Of a stretch of 64,000 nt of DNA, positions 36,590-49,390 are shown piece after piece. The position numbers were made by a program, and so were the translations under genes. The stretch is from NCBI RefSeq assembly GCF_905220565.1, contig NC_059416.1, positions 6,820,001 through 6,884,000 of the forward strand. The letters are read 5' to 3'. A model generated the notes under the pieces. That model saw only the letters and a list, made by a program, of their open reading frames with translations. It searched no databases and had not been told where the DNA came from. Origin of the DNA: Melitaea cinxia (lineage: Eukaryota > Arthropoda > Insecta > Lepidoptera > Nymphalidae). The first letter of the stretch is position 1; each line of letters begins with the position of its first letter.

Positions 36590-37384
36590 ACGTTACGTTA
36601 ACTTATGCCAACATTTATATAATGAATATTATGATAGCATAATTATCCAAATCTATACATATACTTACAGAAGAAATATTCCACAGAACGAAAAGACACA
36701 GAAGTATATCGTGAAAATATATATATAACAGAGCATATTCTTCACAGAACGAGTTTTATTAAAAAAGACTTCCTCAGACAGTACGTCATTTCCGACTGGC
36801 AATATTCGGAAGAGTCGGACTTTTTAAGTTATCACTTCTCGATATTAATAGCAAATGGTTATTTTATTACGCTAGCTGACGCTAAATGTGTTACAGGCTT
36901 CAATTATTACATTAAAATGAAATAATTGAGTATATTTAAACATTACACACTACCATGTATTTGACACACACACGCATTTTATACTCGTTTATTGATTGTC
37001 TGTAGTCAAATTGAAAATTTTTTAAAAAGGTTTTTTTTATTTTCATTATTTTTTATTTTTATTTTTTTTTTTTAATTTAAATTTTGGACCACTGGGTGAC
37101 CAATAATTTAATAAAATATCCCAGGTACTATTCACCAAATATTCTTCTCCGTAGTAAATAAAATCAAATAAAAATAATCTATATTGACGTAGGCTTGAAA
37201 GGCACTTTGTAATCGTTATTTTACAGAGCACTTATATTATTTAATTAACTACCACCGAATCATAATTGATTCAACCAACTACTAAGATTTTTTTTGTATA
37301 AGTAAAAAGTGTCGAGCCTAATCCACTACAACACCTACTACAGTTTACATGTCTATGTATAGTTTTTAAAGTTTCTTTACCTAT
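36590..37384. other. Non-coding AT-rich spacer
   Basis: No gene supported; long T/A-rich simple sequence at 37028-37078. Confidence 0.45.
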
Positions 37385-37835
37385 TTTCTAACCCAACGTG
37401 CTCTTAGAGACACGGTGGGCAAACCCTCAAAAACTATATCGCCGATTAAAAGCAAATATTTATACAAATACAAATTATCCATTCCGAGCAGGAATCGATC
37501 CCGTCACTGTCGACGTTAATTAAAGATTCGACACAACAAGTATCTAAATATTTACTTCAATATTTAGAGTATTTGCAATTTTAACGTAAGACTGTTAATT
37601 TGAGTTTGCCGTAATTAAAACTTGTATACTTACCGAGCATTGCTGAAATTTAATTCCAACATTTTGACAAAGTTGGTTGTGTACACACGTACATAGATTG
37701 ATTAACTGATTCCGCCTGCAACACCCCACTGTTGGGCATAGGCCTCTTTCTCCGTGTAGGAGAAGGGTAGCAGCTTAATCCACGGAGGCTACACCTCTGC
37801 GGGTTGGCAGGTATAATTCATACTATGAATAACGA
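37385..37835. repeat. Family C repeat fragments
   Basis: Two fragments: 37385-37510 (CAACGTGCTCTTAGAGACAC ... GAGCAGGAATCGATCCCGTC) and 37705-37835 (TTCCGCCTGCAACACCCCAC ... GCCTCTTTCTCCGTGTAGGA). The second shares the TTGGGCATAGGCCTC phrase with family A but is otherwise different. Confidence 0.5.
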
Positions 37836-38337
37836 TCGTTATCAGGTGTATATAATAATTTTTTTCAGCTTTACGCGCTTTTCGGCACACGTCATGGAGA
37901 TCCACAAGGACAGATACCTAAACTGAAAAATAATATTTATGCAAATGCAAATATCATGCACCGGTATTTAGGTCACTAATTAAGACAGAATCAAATATCT
38001 CGAAAAATCATCCTAATACAGTCATTAAATCATAGTGACACTATCTTATATATGATTCGTCATGATACGGATATTTGAGTTCACTCTGAGATGAACTTTT
38101 AAATTTAAAAGTTTTCGCCCAATAAAACTACTGAGAACGCGTTAAGCCGTCGTCCAAGCAGTGGGATATTACAGGCTGAAGCGTTAAGGTAAACAAAATA
38201 TTTACAACAACACAACAAAGACAACAGTTCCTAGATGAAATAGAAATATAGCCCTAATCCTGCGAGTTCTAAAGTGACATTTTATAATGTACAATATTTG
38301 ACTTCAGTAATAAATATAAAATACCCTTCAAACTGTG

Positions 38338-38665
38338 TGTACTGTGTGGCTACGGTACTAAAGAATTTAGCCACCCCCTCTCTTCCCGTGGGTGTCGTAA
38401 GAGGCGACTAAGGGATAACATAGTTCCGCTACCACCTTGGAACTTAAAAAGCCGACCGGTGGCGGGATAACCATCGAACTGCTGGCTTTGAAATACACAG
38501 GCCGAAGACGGGCAGCAGCGTCTTCGGTGCGACAAAGCCAGTACTGCGGTCACCAACCCGCCTGCCCAGCGTGGTGACTATGGGCAAAACACATGAGTTC
38601 ACGTTATTTTTGGCGTAAACCTATGGAGGCCTATGTCCAGCAGTGGATTGTATAGGCTGTAATGA
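38338..38665 (+). repeat. Family A SINE-like repeat, near full length
   Basis: Starts TACTGTGTGGCTACGGTAC and ends CCAGCAGTGGATTGTATAGG and CTGTAATGATGA. Includes the whole GCCGACCGGTGGCGGGATAA segment missing from 16318-16622, so this is the best reference copy in the window. Confidence 0.85.
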
Positions 38666-38757
38666 TGACCCTTCAAACAATTTTTCTATGTATTTTCAAT
38701 ATGTATAATCAATCCTTTCACAGTTAGTAGCGATAACTATCGACATATTCAGATATG

Positions 38758-38761
<4 letters not shown>

Positions 38762-38814
<53 letters not shown>
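38762..38814. repeat. (AT)n microsatellite
   Basis: Uninterrupted AT dinucleotide run of about 53 bases; a second such run is at 40864-40897. Confidence 0.95.
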
Positions 38815-38818
<4 letters not shown>

Positions 38819-39024
38819 CATCTATATAACAGAACAGGATTTATGAACTGCAAAGATCAATTTACGTAACGGAAATTAAATACGGTACTCCGATGATAGC
38901 TGTGAAATGAAATTACAAGTTTTCGATTCAATCAGTGTTGATATTCGCGAATAACTGTACTGATATTATAAATAATAATAATACGAGTAGGCAATGTTTT
39001 TGATGTCTTTATAAGACGCCTAAA

Positions 39025-39125
39025 AATTATTTCATTCCTTTCTGCTCCAGGCGTAGTGGGTTCAATTCTCGCCTGAGTCTGAGGGCATTTGTATTTATTT
39101 ATATATGTACTATTTCCATTAGAAC
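39025..39125 (+). repeat. tRNA-derived SINE fragment
   Basis: CTGCTCCAGGCGTAGTGGG and TTCAATTCTCGCCTGAGTCT resemble a polymerase III B box region; the same sequence with a better B box (GGTTATGGGTTCGATTTCC) is at 46905-47110. Confidence 0.5.
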
Positions 39126-39625
39126 CTAAAACTAAAAACCTTAAAAAAATATAATATAATAACTAAAATATATTATTAAAAGGAGCCCCTTTAGGCAAAG
39201 TTCCGAAGGTACTGACAGCGTTATAATAATTAATGTTTTTATTGTGATTATTTACCTATTTGTAAAGAATAATAAAATTGAATGCCAATCCTATTTCATA
39301 ACCCCAAGTAGGTATATGAAAAAAAAGGACCATGATATTATCTTTTTTGGTATATAAAAGTATATACGACATCCGTAATGCCAAGTACTAGTTTATTTTT
39401 ACTATATCACGATAATAATAATTAGGTATATTGTTATATAGGCTTACAAAAGTTTAAAAGTTAACGAAAGTTACGTTAGGAGGATGATAAAAAAATAAAT
39501 ATGTGATTTCGAAAGTTTTATTTACTTTAAACGAGGAAAAATTATTCGTAGTAATTTCCTTGCGTTACACAAATAACAGCAAATGGTGTATGAATCTTCT
39601 CATTACTTTCTTCTTTAACTTACTT

Positions 39626-39660
<35 letters not shown>

Positions 39661-39746
39661 TAAAACTGCAACTGGTATTTAGCACCGTTTTCTTTACATC
39701 TAATATTTTTACGCACCACAAAAAAATACTTCATTTAACCATTTTT

Positions 39747-39968
39747 ACCCAACTTCAAAAGAGGAGGAGATTACTCAATTCGATCGATATATATATATAT
39801 ATATATAAGGAAACCAGGATCTGACGATGGAATCCCAGAAAAATAAACGGGAAAGCCTCAAAAATCGTAGTGACGATTAGTGCGTTTGTTATTATTTTTT
39901 TTCGTCTACTTACGTTGTATTACTTGTCGATGTAACTGAAGTCGGTTTTTTTCGTTTGCGAGCAAACA
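39747..39968 (+). repeat. Family D MITE-like repeat
   Basis: Copy with changed first bases (ACCCAACTTCAAAAGAGGAG), an (AT)n core, and an intact end GTAACTGAAGTCGG plus a T run. An A run (39629-39659) lies about 90 bp before it. Confidence 0.7.
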
Positions 39969-39969
39969 C

Positions 39970-40859
39970 AATCATATTTTTCTATAGTACAGTCTTTAAA
40001 ATTGATCTATTTATTCACAACATCAATTCACATGGCAATTATTACTTAACTTAAAAATGTCGTGATGACACGTCACCAATGGATATAAAATAGGTACAGG
40101 AATATATCGGTCAAAAAGTCAAAGGCAACACCGAGTTAGCAGCATCGAATTCGTATGTATCATATAAGTAGATAGAACATAAAACGGATTAGCTTTTCCT
40201 AATGGTAGGATTAATCATGGAATTACTGTGTACTGTACGTAGTACATAATAATTCTATGGGATTAATTCTTATCTGTCATTATCAGTACGAGTACTGATT
40301 TTAGCTTTTCCGATTATTTTTATTTGTGACTACATGTTGTTCGGCAATGTGATTCATATGTAAAACAGAATATTTATCATTCTCAATGGCTGTCATTTTG
40401 AGTTCCCGATATTTCGACACTACTAAAAGCGCCACAATCACGGATTCACTCGATGCAAATAGACCAAAAACAAACACAATAAATATAACTTACGTAGACA
40501 GTTTTGTGTAATATGAAATATCCTTTTTGTCAAATCATTAGTCTATATAAAAAAAAAAATAAAAAAAAAAATCACCGAAATGTATGTACGCGTATAATAA
40601 CTTCCAACGAGTACACCGAATCGGTAAATAATTATTTTGTTTTTTTTTTTTGTTTTCGTTATTAGGACGTATATACATATATTGTATGTGTATATATAGG
40701 GTATGTGTGTATATATACATGCTGTACCCTGCGCACGTTACTACGCTTTTTATAATTTTTTTTTTTGACGTATCAACTCAACAACCTTTGTGGACTCATG
40801 CACAACACTTTGCTAAAGATCATGACATAATCAAATAATCAATAATGCATAGTTTACGA

Positions 40860-40899
<40 letters not shown>

Positions 40900-41360
40900 A
40901 AGCATGGGAGTAGATAATATTAAAACAATTATACAATAAGATTTAAACAATGTTAAGAAGTAGGTTCGTTTACCTCCTTTGTTTTTTACTATGCTCAAAA
41001 TAAGATTAATTGAAAATTAAAAATTAATTTTCTTTGTTAAAATCCCACATACCTATCTGTATGTATAATATCTCGGTTGTAATATAAATTTTATTCTTAA
41101 AAATAATTAATTACTACACTTTATCTATTACGGTATTTCCGACATCTTCATTAGCTTTCTCTTACTATCTCCAAAAATATTTTACATATTTTTAAAACCA
41201 TAAAGATTTGCAGGTTGTTCAAATAATTCTAAATTATTTTTACAGAGCATTTAATAAAAAAACATAAAAAGAATGCTTTGAATTATATATTTTAAAAATC
41301 CACGTTATGAATTGTAAACATGTATAATATTTCAATAAAAAATAGTAAAAAAAAGAATAT
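39970..41360. other. Non-coding region downstream of the K2P exon
   Basis: On the minus strand this is the start of the first intron of the K2P channel gene. No second exon (pore GYG motif or later membrane segments) was recognised here or in lower coordinates. Contains T/A simple sequence and an (AT)n run at 40864-40897. Confidence 0.5.
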
Positions 41361-41427
41361 TAATTTTAATACTGTTCCGATGTTAAAGAATTGATTAATA
41401 TTTTAAGTGTAAGAAATTTATTCGTAC

Positions 41428-41887
41428 CTTCTAACGCCATGAACATAGCTGCACCCATGATGCTGTACAGAACCAAACACACAGTCAAGAAAAAATGCGT
41501 GAACCACTTTTTTGATAGCAATTTCAACTTATTGTAAAACCAGAAAGCACTTTTCTCACCAGCACTTAACCCACTCTTTGCCGTGTTCATAGTAAAATCC
41601 TTAAAACCTTCAAATTGTTTGAACATAAAGTCCGACGCCTTATTCGAGTACATGTGCATAAAAGGGTTAAAGTAGGGATTTACATGCGGATCAGATATAT
41701 GTGAAGCCGGGGTTGGAGGTATTTTTCCGAAGTATTTGGTATTCGTAGGACCCCAGTAAATTGATGTTGACGTATTAGGACCTCGATTTTGGTTTGGCGG
41801 CGGTATTTGAAGGGTTATCTTGGGTTTTTCAGGTCTTTTAGGAGGCGGTGGAGGCGGGTGACTCGGTGGCACATTTAAGCTATCCAT
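41428..41887 (-). CDS. Two-pore K+ channel (TWiK-like), first coding exon, partial
   Basis: The ATG at 41887 (context AAAAATGGATAGC) opens 153 codons and ends in a phase-1 donor, GAAG|GTACGAA, at 41428. The N-terminal cytoplasmic part has a proline-rich tract (PPSHPPPPPPKRPEKP, residues about 6-25) and then a soluble region with no recognised domain. Residues about 127-150 form the first membrane segment, HFFLTVCLVLYSIMGAAMFM, followed directly by ALEG, the M1 end and F/A-x-x-LE motif of K2P channels. K2P subunits dimerise in the plasma membrane and pass background K+ current. The pore loops and M2-M4 must be in later exons at lower coordinates; none was found in this window, so either the introns are long or I missed divergent exons. 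A TATTTATA box on the minus strand near 42008 could serve transcription, but this is a guess. Confidence 0.72.
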
Positions 41888-42698
41888 TTTTATTATGGCA
41901 ATTTGCAATTGTTTTTGATGAAGTCGGAATGTAGCGTCGGCGCTAAGACCGTTCTAGATATCGCGATCACAACAAAATAACCTTTTCTTACGCTAGATTC
42001 GCGATATAAATATGTTCGCCGTGGACGTCCGCGAGTGTTCGAGGTGGCTGGACACTGTGATTATAAATAAAATTTGGCTTAGCAAACTCTCCCGTGTGTC
42101 ATCGGCTATCTGTCTGTTATGCCTCAGAATCACTTATTAACTCACAATTAGCGGAAAGCATTAAAGAGGTACTTTTCGCGGTATCGATATTTTCGCGTGT
42201 GTTCGTTTTCACTCAGAAAAATCCTATTTATGTATCAAGTACAGTCTTGGAGGAAAGAGACGATACGGTTTTTTTTTTGGAAAATTAAAATATATGAAGA
42301 TGAAACAACAAGCCATACAATATGTATAATTGTGGGATATGTATATTGGCAATAGTTTGGCTAAGATTAAAATTAAAATTACATTGATCTTGTTTATAAA
42401 AGTAGCTCCGGAGTAATAAAAATTAGGTATTCTGACTCGCGTAAATTGAATAAAAGATCGGTTAAACTGAATGTGAAACTCCTCAATCAAATACACACGT
42501 CTAGTACTTATTCGAGTTTTATTCCATCTAAATAACGTTATTTTTTTATCTATAGGTAATTCCTAAATTTCTTTTTAACTTCGAAACCGAACTTGGAGAA
42601 TTATTCTTCTTTAAATAATATTATTATGTATAATTGTGTTTGCTTGCAAAATAATAAAAAAATGGCTTCAAATACGTTGACAAGTAATATATCTTTGT

Positions 42699-42745
42699 AA
42701 CCGACTTCCAAAAAAGAGCAGGTTCTCAATTCGACTGTATTTTAT
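42699..42745 (+). repeat. Family D MITE fragment
   Basis: Only the start of the repeat (AACCGACTTCCAAAAAAGAG ... TCTCAATTCGACTGTATT) is present. Confidence 0.6.
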
Positions 42746-43164
42746 TTTCACCATCAATATTATAATTATTGTAAAATAGCCACTAATTTTTAATAATTTA
42801 ACTCTCTACTACGTCGTAACTCGTAGTTTAGAGAATAAATATTTTATATTTTACTGAAAATTTATCTAAAATAACTGAATTTATTAAATAAAACTAACAC
42901 AATATTTAACGTATTTTTTTTTAAATAATATACCGAAGATGCGTACAAGGTTCATAATTATTATTAAATGTAATTTTATATCTCAATTTAATTTTCGCCT
43001 CCATTCAGAGTCAGAGAGAGATGCGAGTAATTAAAGATGTTTCTCGTGTAACCATATATTTAGAAAGATTAACATAATTGGAGCTAAGCGTATATAATTA
43101 ACGTGAATATCATTAATTGATTCAGACAAGAAGTCGTAGATAGATAATAGACAGTTTTGAAACA
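42746..43164. other. Non-coding AT-rich spacer
   Basis: Nothing recognised. Confidence 0.5.
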
Positions 43165-43345
43165 CTTAATCTATAATAATAATAATAATAATAATAATAA
43201 TTCACTTTATTGTACACCAAAAACAGAAATGATACATAGCAAAGAAAGAAAAATATTAACAATATATATAGCCTTATCGCTAAAAAGCGATCTCTTCCAG
43301 GCCACCTTAGAGCAAAGGAAATGGTCTAGCGTCAGCATAGGCAGC
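43165..43345 (-). repeat. LINE 3'-end fragment (family H) with (AAT)n tail
   Basis: An (AAT)n run at 43173-43201 is followed by TTCACTTTATTGTACACC and CCTTATCGCTAAAAAGCGAT, CTCTTCCAGGCCACC. On the minus strand this is a LINE 3' UTR ending in an (ATT)n tail; only the end is present. Confidence 0.65.
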
Positions 43346-43389
43346 ATTAATCTATATTATAGAACAAAAAGATTTTTATCGTTTAGAAA

Positions 43390-43727
43390 AGAAATCTATA
43401 AATAAAATTGGTGTGTCTGTTTGTAATATTAAAATAACCACTTTTTACTAAATGTATATGGATGTACACACGGTACGTAATATATCAAAATAACATTTTT
43501 TTAAATTTTTGTCTGTCTATCTGTACGTCTGTCTGTCTGCTTGTTCCGGCTAATCTCTGAAACAGCTGAACCGATTTTGACAGGACTTTCACTGACAGAT
43601 AGGTGATGATATATAGAGTAACATAGGCTACTTTTATTTTAGAAATTTATTTATTTAATAACTGCGATTTAGACAATAATTTTTTTGCTAAATTCCACGT
43701 GGATGAAGTCGCGTGCACAGCTAGTCT
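43390..43727 (-). repeat. Family E dispersed repeat, complete
   Basis: Runs from AAATAAAATTGGTGTGTCTG to GATGAAGTCGCGTGCACAGC and TAGTC. Serves as the uninterrupted reference for the copy split by the LINE at 25901. Confidence 0.8.
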
Positions 43728-44819
43728 TTCAATATATTTAGTTGTTATTTTGATACTATAAATAAGTAACAAACCTAAGCCAACATTTAACGTTTATTAC
43801 ACCTGAATATACGGATGGGGTTTGGTAACTAATGAAAACGATTATTTGATCTTTTTGAAGTTATTTTTCAATTTTTGTTGAAAAATATTGGCGTTAAATA
43901 AAAGAAATCTAGACATTATTATAACACAAAATTTTACAAATATTTCTTCATCCCCTATAATAATATATTGATATTATTGGAGCGCCCGTGGCGTGAAGAG
44001 TTGATTTCTGAAAATCGTTACTCAGCGCCTCCTTCGTAAATAATGTTATAATTACAAGTATTACTATGTCAAGTTCCTACTTTCGGATTTATGACGACGA
44101 AACCTACTTTTAATAAATATATGGACTATATCTTAAAACTATTTTAAAATAATGTAATGGTATAGTGAAATTCTCACTTTAAATCTTATTATGGCAACAA
44201 ATTCACAATTACTAAATTAGCAGTAGAACTTTAATTTTATTTTTTACTTTAGGAATATGCATACATTGAATCAAAAGAAATTCAATTTCGTTAAAAAAAG
44301 TCTTATGTGTTCCACATTGTCAAATAAACTAATACAATCATTACATACCAAAACATAGACATCAACCTAGTACTAAAATACGCGAGTCTCATTTAGTACC
44401 TATAAACATAAATTTATATACGAAATAACCGTCGTAAATATACCACTTCCGAGCGAGATTTTACTTTGACGTATATCTTTCATATTTATTTCGAAAGGGT
44501 GAAAATATACCGAGATGACTGTGTGATCATTTGGAGACACTTCTCGTTTATTTTGTGTCGTCATTTCAGCAAAATATCGCATAATCTGGTATTGTATCTT
44601 CTGTGGCGCTTGCCTGAGTCAACTCTTATTCATATGTAATTATATGCTGAAGCTGTTTATTGAACCTACGCTTGATAGTCGAGTGATTTATTTTGAGTAT
44701 TTCTTTATACTTCTATACTACAAAGAGGAAATATTTTATAATAGTAACCACCGTTTAAGAAGTTATACATCTAAACAATGTATGTATGAAGTATGTATGA
44801 ATGTAAACAGTACCTGGAT
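43728..44819. other. Non-coding AT-rich spacer
   Basis: No gene supported. A short phrase GCGCCCGTGGCGTGAAGAG at about 43982 stands out in GC content but was not identified. Confidence 0.45.
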
Positions 44820-45095
44820 GACCGAGCTTTGCTTGGTAAAAAATAATGGGACTGGAGAAATCTGGACTCGAACGGGGGATTCACCACCTAAGCTATAATT
44901 ACCTTGTAGACGGTGGCTAATTTCAACTTCATATTCTAATGATAAAACGATATGATAAAACATGGATAAAACATGGATAACGATATTTTCGAAAAATGAA
45001 TTCTAGCTAGATCGATTTATCGCCCCTGAAACCGCCCGCATACTAAATTTCATGAAAATCGTTGGAGCCGTTTCCGAGATTAAGATTATATATAT
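44820..45095 (+). repeat. Retroelement tail fragment
   Basis: Contains ATGACCGAGCTTTGCTTGG at the start and GAAAATCGTTGGAGCCGTTT and CCGAGATTAAGAT near the end, a pattern of dispersed insect LINE ends. Unclassified. Confidence 0.45.
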
Positions 45096-45109
45096 ATATA
45101 AATTGCTCG

Positions 45110-46520
45110 TTTAAAGGTATTAGATTTATGCGTAAAACGTAAGTAAGTGGAAACAAAAAAGCGAGGGTAATCTAATTCAAAATAAATCTAAATCTATTTG
45201 ACGACGCTTTGGGGAATTGGATTGGACACAGCAAATGATTAATGTACTAGCGGTCGTGGGTTCTGTAATTCTATTTCTCACACATGACAAATACTTGTAT
45301 ACCCATACGAGTATTTGTCATTCAGATGCAAACTAAACACTCCTATGACGGTTAAAAATCCATTATTTTTCTCTAAAATAAAATGTTGTTTATAATATAA
45401 CTTACCGTTTCACTATCCTCCATCGGTGACTCCTCATTCGCATTAAAAAATATTTTTACTTACTTTTTTTCTTCTCAATGATATGTAACATGTCTACCAT
45501 TTACATAGTGAACGATGAATGTACTTCATTATTCTGCATACGTGTGGTTATTATGCATAATGCAAGTTTTTTATAAAATGTTCTATTAAAATTATTAGCT
45601 ATTACGAGTATCTCTTTCGAAATTAATTTAAAAAAAATTTGAATCTAGTCATTTTATCCAAAGTATCTATTTTAAGAATTTTCATTTTTAATAACTTGTC
45701 CAGTCTCATAATTAAATGAAAATTTCTATTTTTTTTATCAATAAACACGCAGACAGATGAAATGATTCGTTAATTACTGATTTCAATAAAAAATATGAAT
45801 TTAAAAGAGGTTTCCTAAAAAATGCTCGAAAATAATAATAAATTAATAATTAGGAATTAAATATTTATTAAAATTGCCTGGAAAATTAAATATTCAATAT
45901 TAAAACAACTATAATAAATTTACTGAAATAGTACATACATATCTTTTACAACACGTGATATTGATGAAAATTATGTTACAGGAATAACTCAATTAGGTAT
46001 TTATTGTCCAAAAATACATAACTTAGATAATTAAAATCCAAAAAAAATACAAGAGAAATTATTTGGATGCATATGCAAAAAAATTGAATAACGAAGAATT
46101 TGTTTGTATTATAATTTAATCTAAAATTTAAAAATAGTATTACAAAGCATATGTGACCTGTTTTCTATGCCTGCGTTTCGGCCTTGTATGGAATGTATGA
46201 AATGAAAATACATCACGCTTCTGCATTGTGAGTTGGCGAATACATCTTATTGCTTTTTAAATACATTCTACAAGTGTGTTTTCATTGATTAGTAGAAATA
46301 TTTACACGTTAGTGACCATTTTACAACATCAATACTATCGTAAGGCTATTTCTTTTTTTTTGTTTTCTTTTTTCCACAGAACAAAACGTTACACATTAGG
46401 ATGAGAAAACTAAAGTCGCCAGTAAGCCTTATGGCTTAAAAGAAAATAAAAAAATTATGAAATATGAGAAAGACCTGTGAATTATATTTATTGAATTTTA
46501 TTATATAGGTATTTTTTTTA
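45110..46520. other. Non-coding AT-rich spacer
   Basis: Nothing recognised; a small inverted pair CAAATACTTGTATAC / CGAGTATTTG at about 45288-45318 is seen. Confidence 0.45.
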
Positions 46521-46524
46521 CAGT

Positions 46525-46702
46525 AAGGGCGGAGTTTCTTGCCGACTTTTCTCTGCAGAATCTACACTTTGAGTCGGTGGTAGATTCACTTTTAGGTATA
46601 ATTAATAAAAATAAATAAAATTTAATTTGTAAAATAACGGTTCAAAAGTGCTTTTGAAGCATACTTGAATAAAAAAAATTGGATTTTATTCTGCTTTTGA
46701 TA
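46525..46702 (+). repeat. SINE/LINE 3'-end repeat (family G)
   Basis: Reads GAGTTTCTTGCCGACTTTTC, CAGAATCTACACTTTGAGTC, GGTGGTAGATTCAC, GGTTCAAAAGTGCTTTTGAA and ACTTGAATAAA. I recognise this style of sequence as a very common lepidopteran retroelement 3' end; single copy in this window. Confidence 0.6.
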
Positions 46703-46904
46703 TAAAATCAGCGTCGATTTTTGTCGCACATCGTTTATTTTACAGAGTTTGTATTGTTAGAATCCATTGTGTAGAATTTATCGAAAAACGTAGTAAATCT
46801 GATATAACGTAGAAAAAAGGACTGCAAGGCCCGTTTCACCAATTTCTGATAAGTTTTGTATCGTAAATCATCTAAAATGTAATATTATCCAACGGATATA
46901 TCAT

Positions 46905-47110
46905 TGATACTTGGAGTAGCCCATTGGTGCGGTTTGTAGTGGCTCTATTTTCTGCTCCGGCGGTTATGGGTTCGATTTCCACCTGAGTCTGAGTGTAATA
47001 CGTGTATTTATATATTTATATACGTTATTTATTTATCAGAGGTGGAGGTCAGCATTAAATATATAATATATGTCGGCATTTGCGCTGTCTGGCTTATTCA
47101 GTATAATATA
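46905..47110 (+). repeat. tRNA-derived SINE
   Basis: B-box-like segment GGTTATGGGTTCGATTTCC near 46963, then ACCTGAGTCTGAGTGTAATA, and a tail ending GTCGGCATTTGCGCTGTCTG and TATAATATAATATT. A fragment is at 39025-39125. Confidence 0.6.
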
Positions 47111-47189
47111 ATATTTATTTAATTTTGTACCGAATGCTTGTGACATTTGGCTTCATTTAATCCCATGTGATTTTCTTTACACTATTGTG

Positions 47190-47400
47190 CAAAATTATTC
47201 AAATCACTTTGTAATTAGTATGGAATCTTGAATTGTATTAATATTCATGTAAGTCATCCGCATAAAAACTAAATTTGCTATATTTAAAACAAAAAGCTGT
47301 ATCATCAAAGTACATATCAAATAAAATGGGCCCCAGACAAGTTGTGGAACACCAGATGTTGCCACGAATGTTTGACTCGTTTGACTCAAATCGCCCAAAA
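47190..47400 (-). pseudogene. LINE reverse transcriptase fragment
   Basis: Minus-strand frames hold TSGVPQ followed after a frameshift by GPILFDMYFDD and then FKYSKFSFYADDLHEY, the LPQG-to-YADD part of an RT palm. At least one frameshift and a stop directly after the YADD tract. Too short to place in a clade. Confidence 0.6.
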
Positions 47401-47903
47401 CTACATTTATTTCTTTATTTTTCTATAATTTTTCGTGATTCTATATATGACTTTTTTACCATAATATGATATTATCATCAACATCTTTATATGTAGGTAA
47501 TAAACAAATAATTCTTCCCAATTTATTTCTTTAATTATTTTGTTTATCATATCATAATCTGGATTGATATAAACAAATTGCACTATATCGCTAGGTTATA
47601 CCTAATACTGTTCCAGACTCATCGTCTACTTCGAAATTGATATCCAGTGTTGGATGATATTATTATTACTATATTCATGCATTCAAACTTTATTGCACTA
47701 TAGTTTGAATTGCAGTTAGAATTAAAAACTTATATTACCTATTACTAGTAATTAATTAAATAAATCAATAGTATATCTATATAAATAAAAATGAATGTTG
47801 CTAAGCGCATAACTCGAGAATTTCGGCTTATTTATTTTTTTGTATGTTCCTTAAAGCCCACGAAAGGTATTAATAGAAAAAAAAAATATTTAAAAAATAT
47901 ATG

Positions 47904-48180
47904 TCGGCACTAGCGCTGTCATACGCAATTAGAAAGGAATTTATAAACAACAGATGCAACGATCACGCCACCTAGCACATTGTTCGATAGCCACCTACCC
48001 TCATTCATTATATCACTCGAGTTATTATGAAGAGTATAAAACGAACGGTGCAACCTCGGCTAAAGCAGTCTTGGCTCTGGCTTGGCACGATGCACTTTTT
48101 GTATTCTGCTAGTAGCTTAACCTAGACTCTTTTAATAATTAATTTGTGCAAACGAATTAATTGTTACATATTAGGGCGGA
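47904..48180 (+). repeat. Possible solo LTR or LTR-element remnant
   Basis: Starts TGTCGGCACTAGCGCTGTC, has a TATA box (GAGTATAAAACG, 48031-48042) followed by GTGCAACCTCGGC, and ends around TTGTTACA near 48170. TGTCGGC is a start seen in BEL/Pao LTRs. No matching second LTR was found in the window. Downstream frames (48314-48735) are short and not recognised as gag. A weak call. Confidence 0.3.
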
Positions 48181-48835
48181 CAACTCGAGCAGTGAAGGTG
48201 AGTGTTGATACGTATCTCAAAGGGGGCTTCCTTAAACCTATACCTAGGTCGCAAGTCCTAGGCTCTGTTCTGAGTTACTTCCTCTGCCACACGATGGACT
48301 CGGCACCCGCACGGTGAATCCCGGTGATCGAATGCTAAGAAGTTCGGCCCCCTCCCCGTTAACGTATAACTATCTTTCGTTACCTCATATTGAAATTAAC
48401 CAGTCTGACCTCCTACTTTCGACATATTTATATAAAAAAATCTATAAAAATCTATTAACTTTTGACAGAATGAAGTCTGTCCAGGTAGCTGATTTAAAAT
48501 TTAACTACAGCCATGTCCAATTCTGTACATTGTAAACATTTTGAAAATTTTCAGAAGATAGTTAACAATCGCTACGCCTCCGCTCATCTTATATCTGCGT
48601 ATTTACTTTATGTTATAGGCTATATAAAATTGATGGCAATCATAAATGAAATCGAGAGCACTGATTCGTATCATATTTCCGAAGAATTGTTTGTATTAAT
48701 TCTCAATCACAGGATCTATTGGCAAGATTTCTAATTTCTTTCTCCTTAGTAAATATTAAAAAAAAACTACGAAATAAGTTAGCAGCTGAAATAGCAATAA
48801 TATTTCTTTAAGTTCTTCTAATATGTTTATTAGCT

Positions 48836-49390
48836 GCACTAGCTGCTGCCCGCGACGTCGTCTGCGTGAACGCTATACAGCACCAAAAATATCTACGATT
48901 ATACCTTTTAAAATCACATTCATTTACCCGTTTCTTCTTTACATTTCATATCTACACAAAAATCTCATAGATGGCGCTGCTTTAAAATTGTCTTGTCTAC
49001 TTATATTCATATAATTATGTTTATCGGCTTAGTTACATATATTGCGTGATTTATAGTGTATACGTCGTTAGATTACACGTTGTTACAGAATGCGTTGAGG
49101 AAATAACGGTTCACTGCTCGTTCCCGGTAGGTGATAGCATAATAATATGTAGCCTATATGTTGACCCGACTTCTCAATAATATTCGTGCCAAATTTGAAG
49201 TAAATCCATGCGGTACTTTTTGAGTTTATCCCGGACATACATACAAACAAACAGACAAACAAACAAAAATTCTAAAAACTATATTTTTGGATTTGGTATC
49301 GATTGTAGATCACACTCCAAGTAATCTTTTAAAAAAATATTCAATGTACAGTTTTGACTTTCCTACCATTGTATTATATGTATAGATTAT
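48836..49390 (+). repeat. Dispersed retroelement tail (family E-like)
   Basis: Starts CTAGCTGCTGCCCGCGACGT, with GCCTATATGTTGACCCGAC, ATTCGTGCCAAATTTGAAG and the run of ACAAACAAACAGACAAAC; ends near TATATGTATAGAT. Non-coding retroelement end, unclassified. Confidence 0.5.

Noticed and set aside
43173..43201. CRISPR-like or regulatory array
   Set aside because: It is a simple (AAT)n tail of a LINE end; no spacers.
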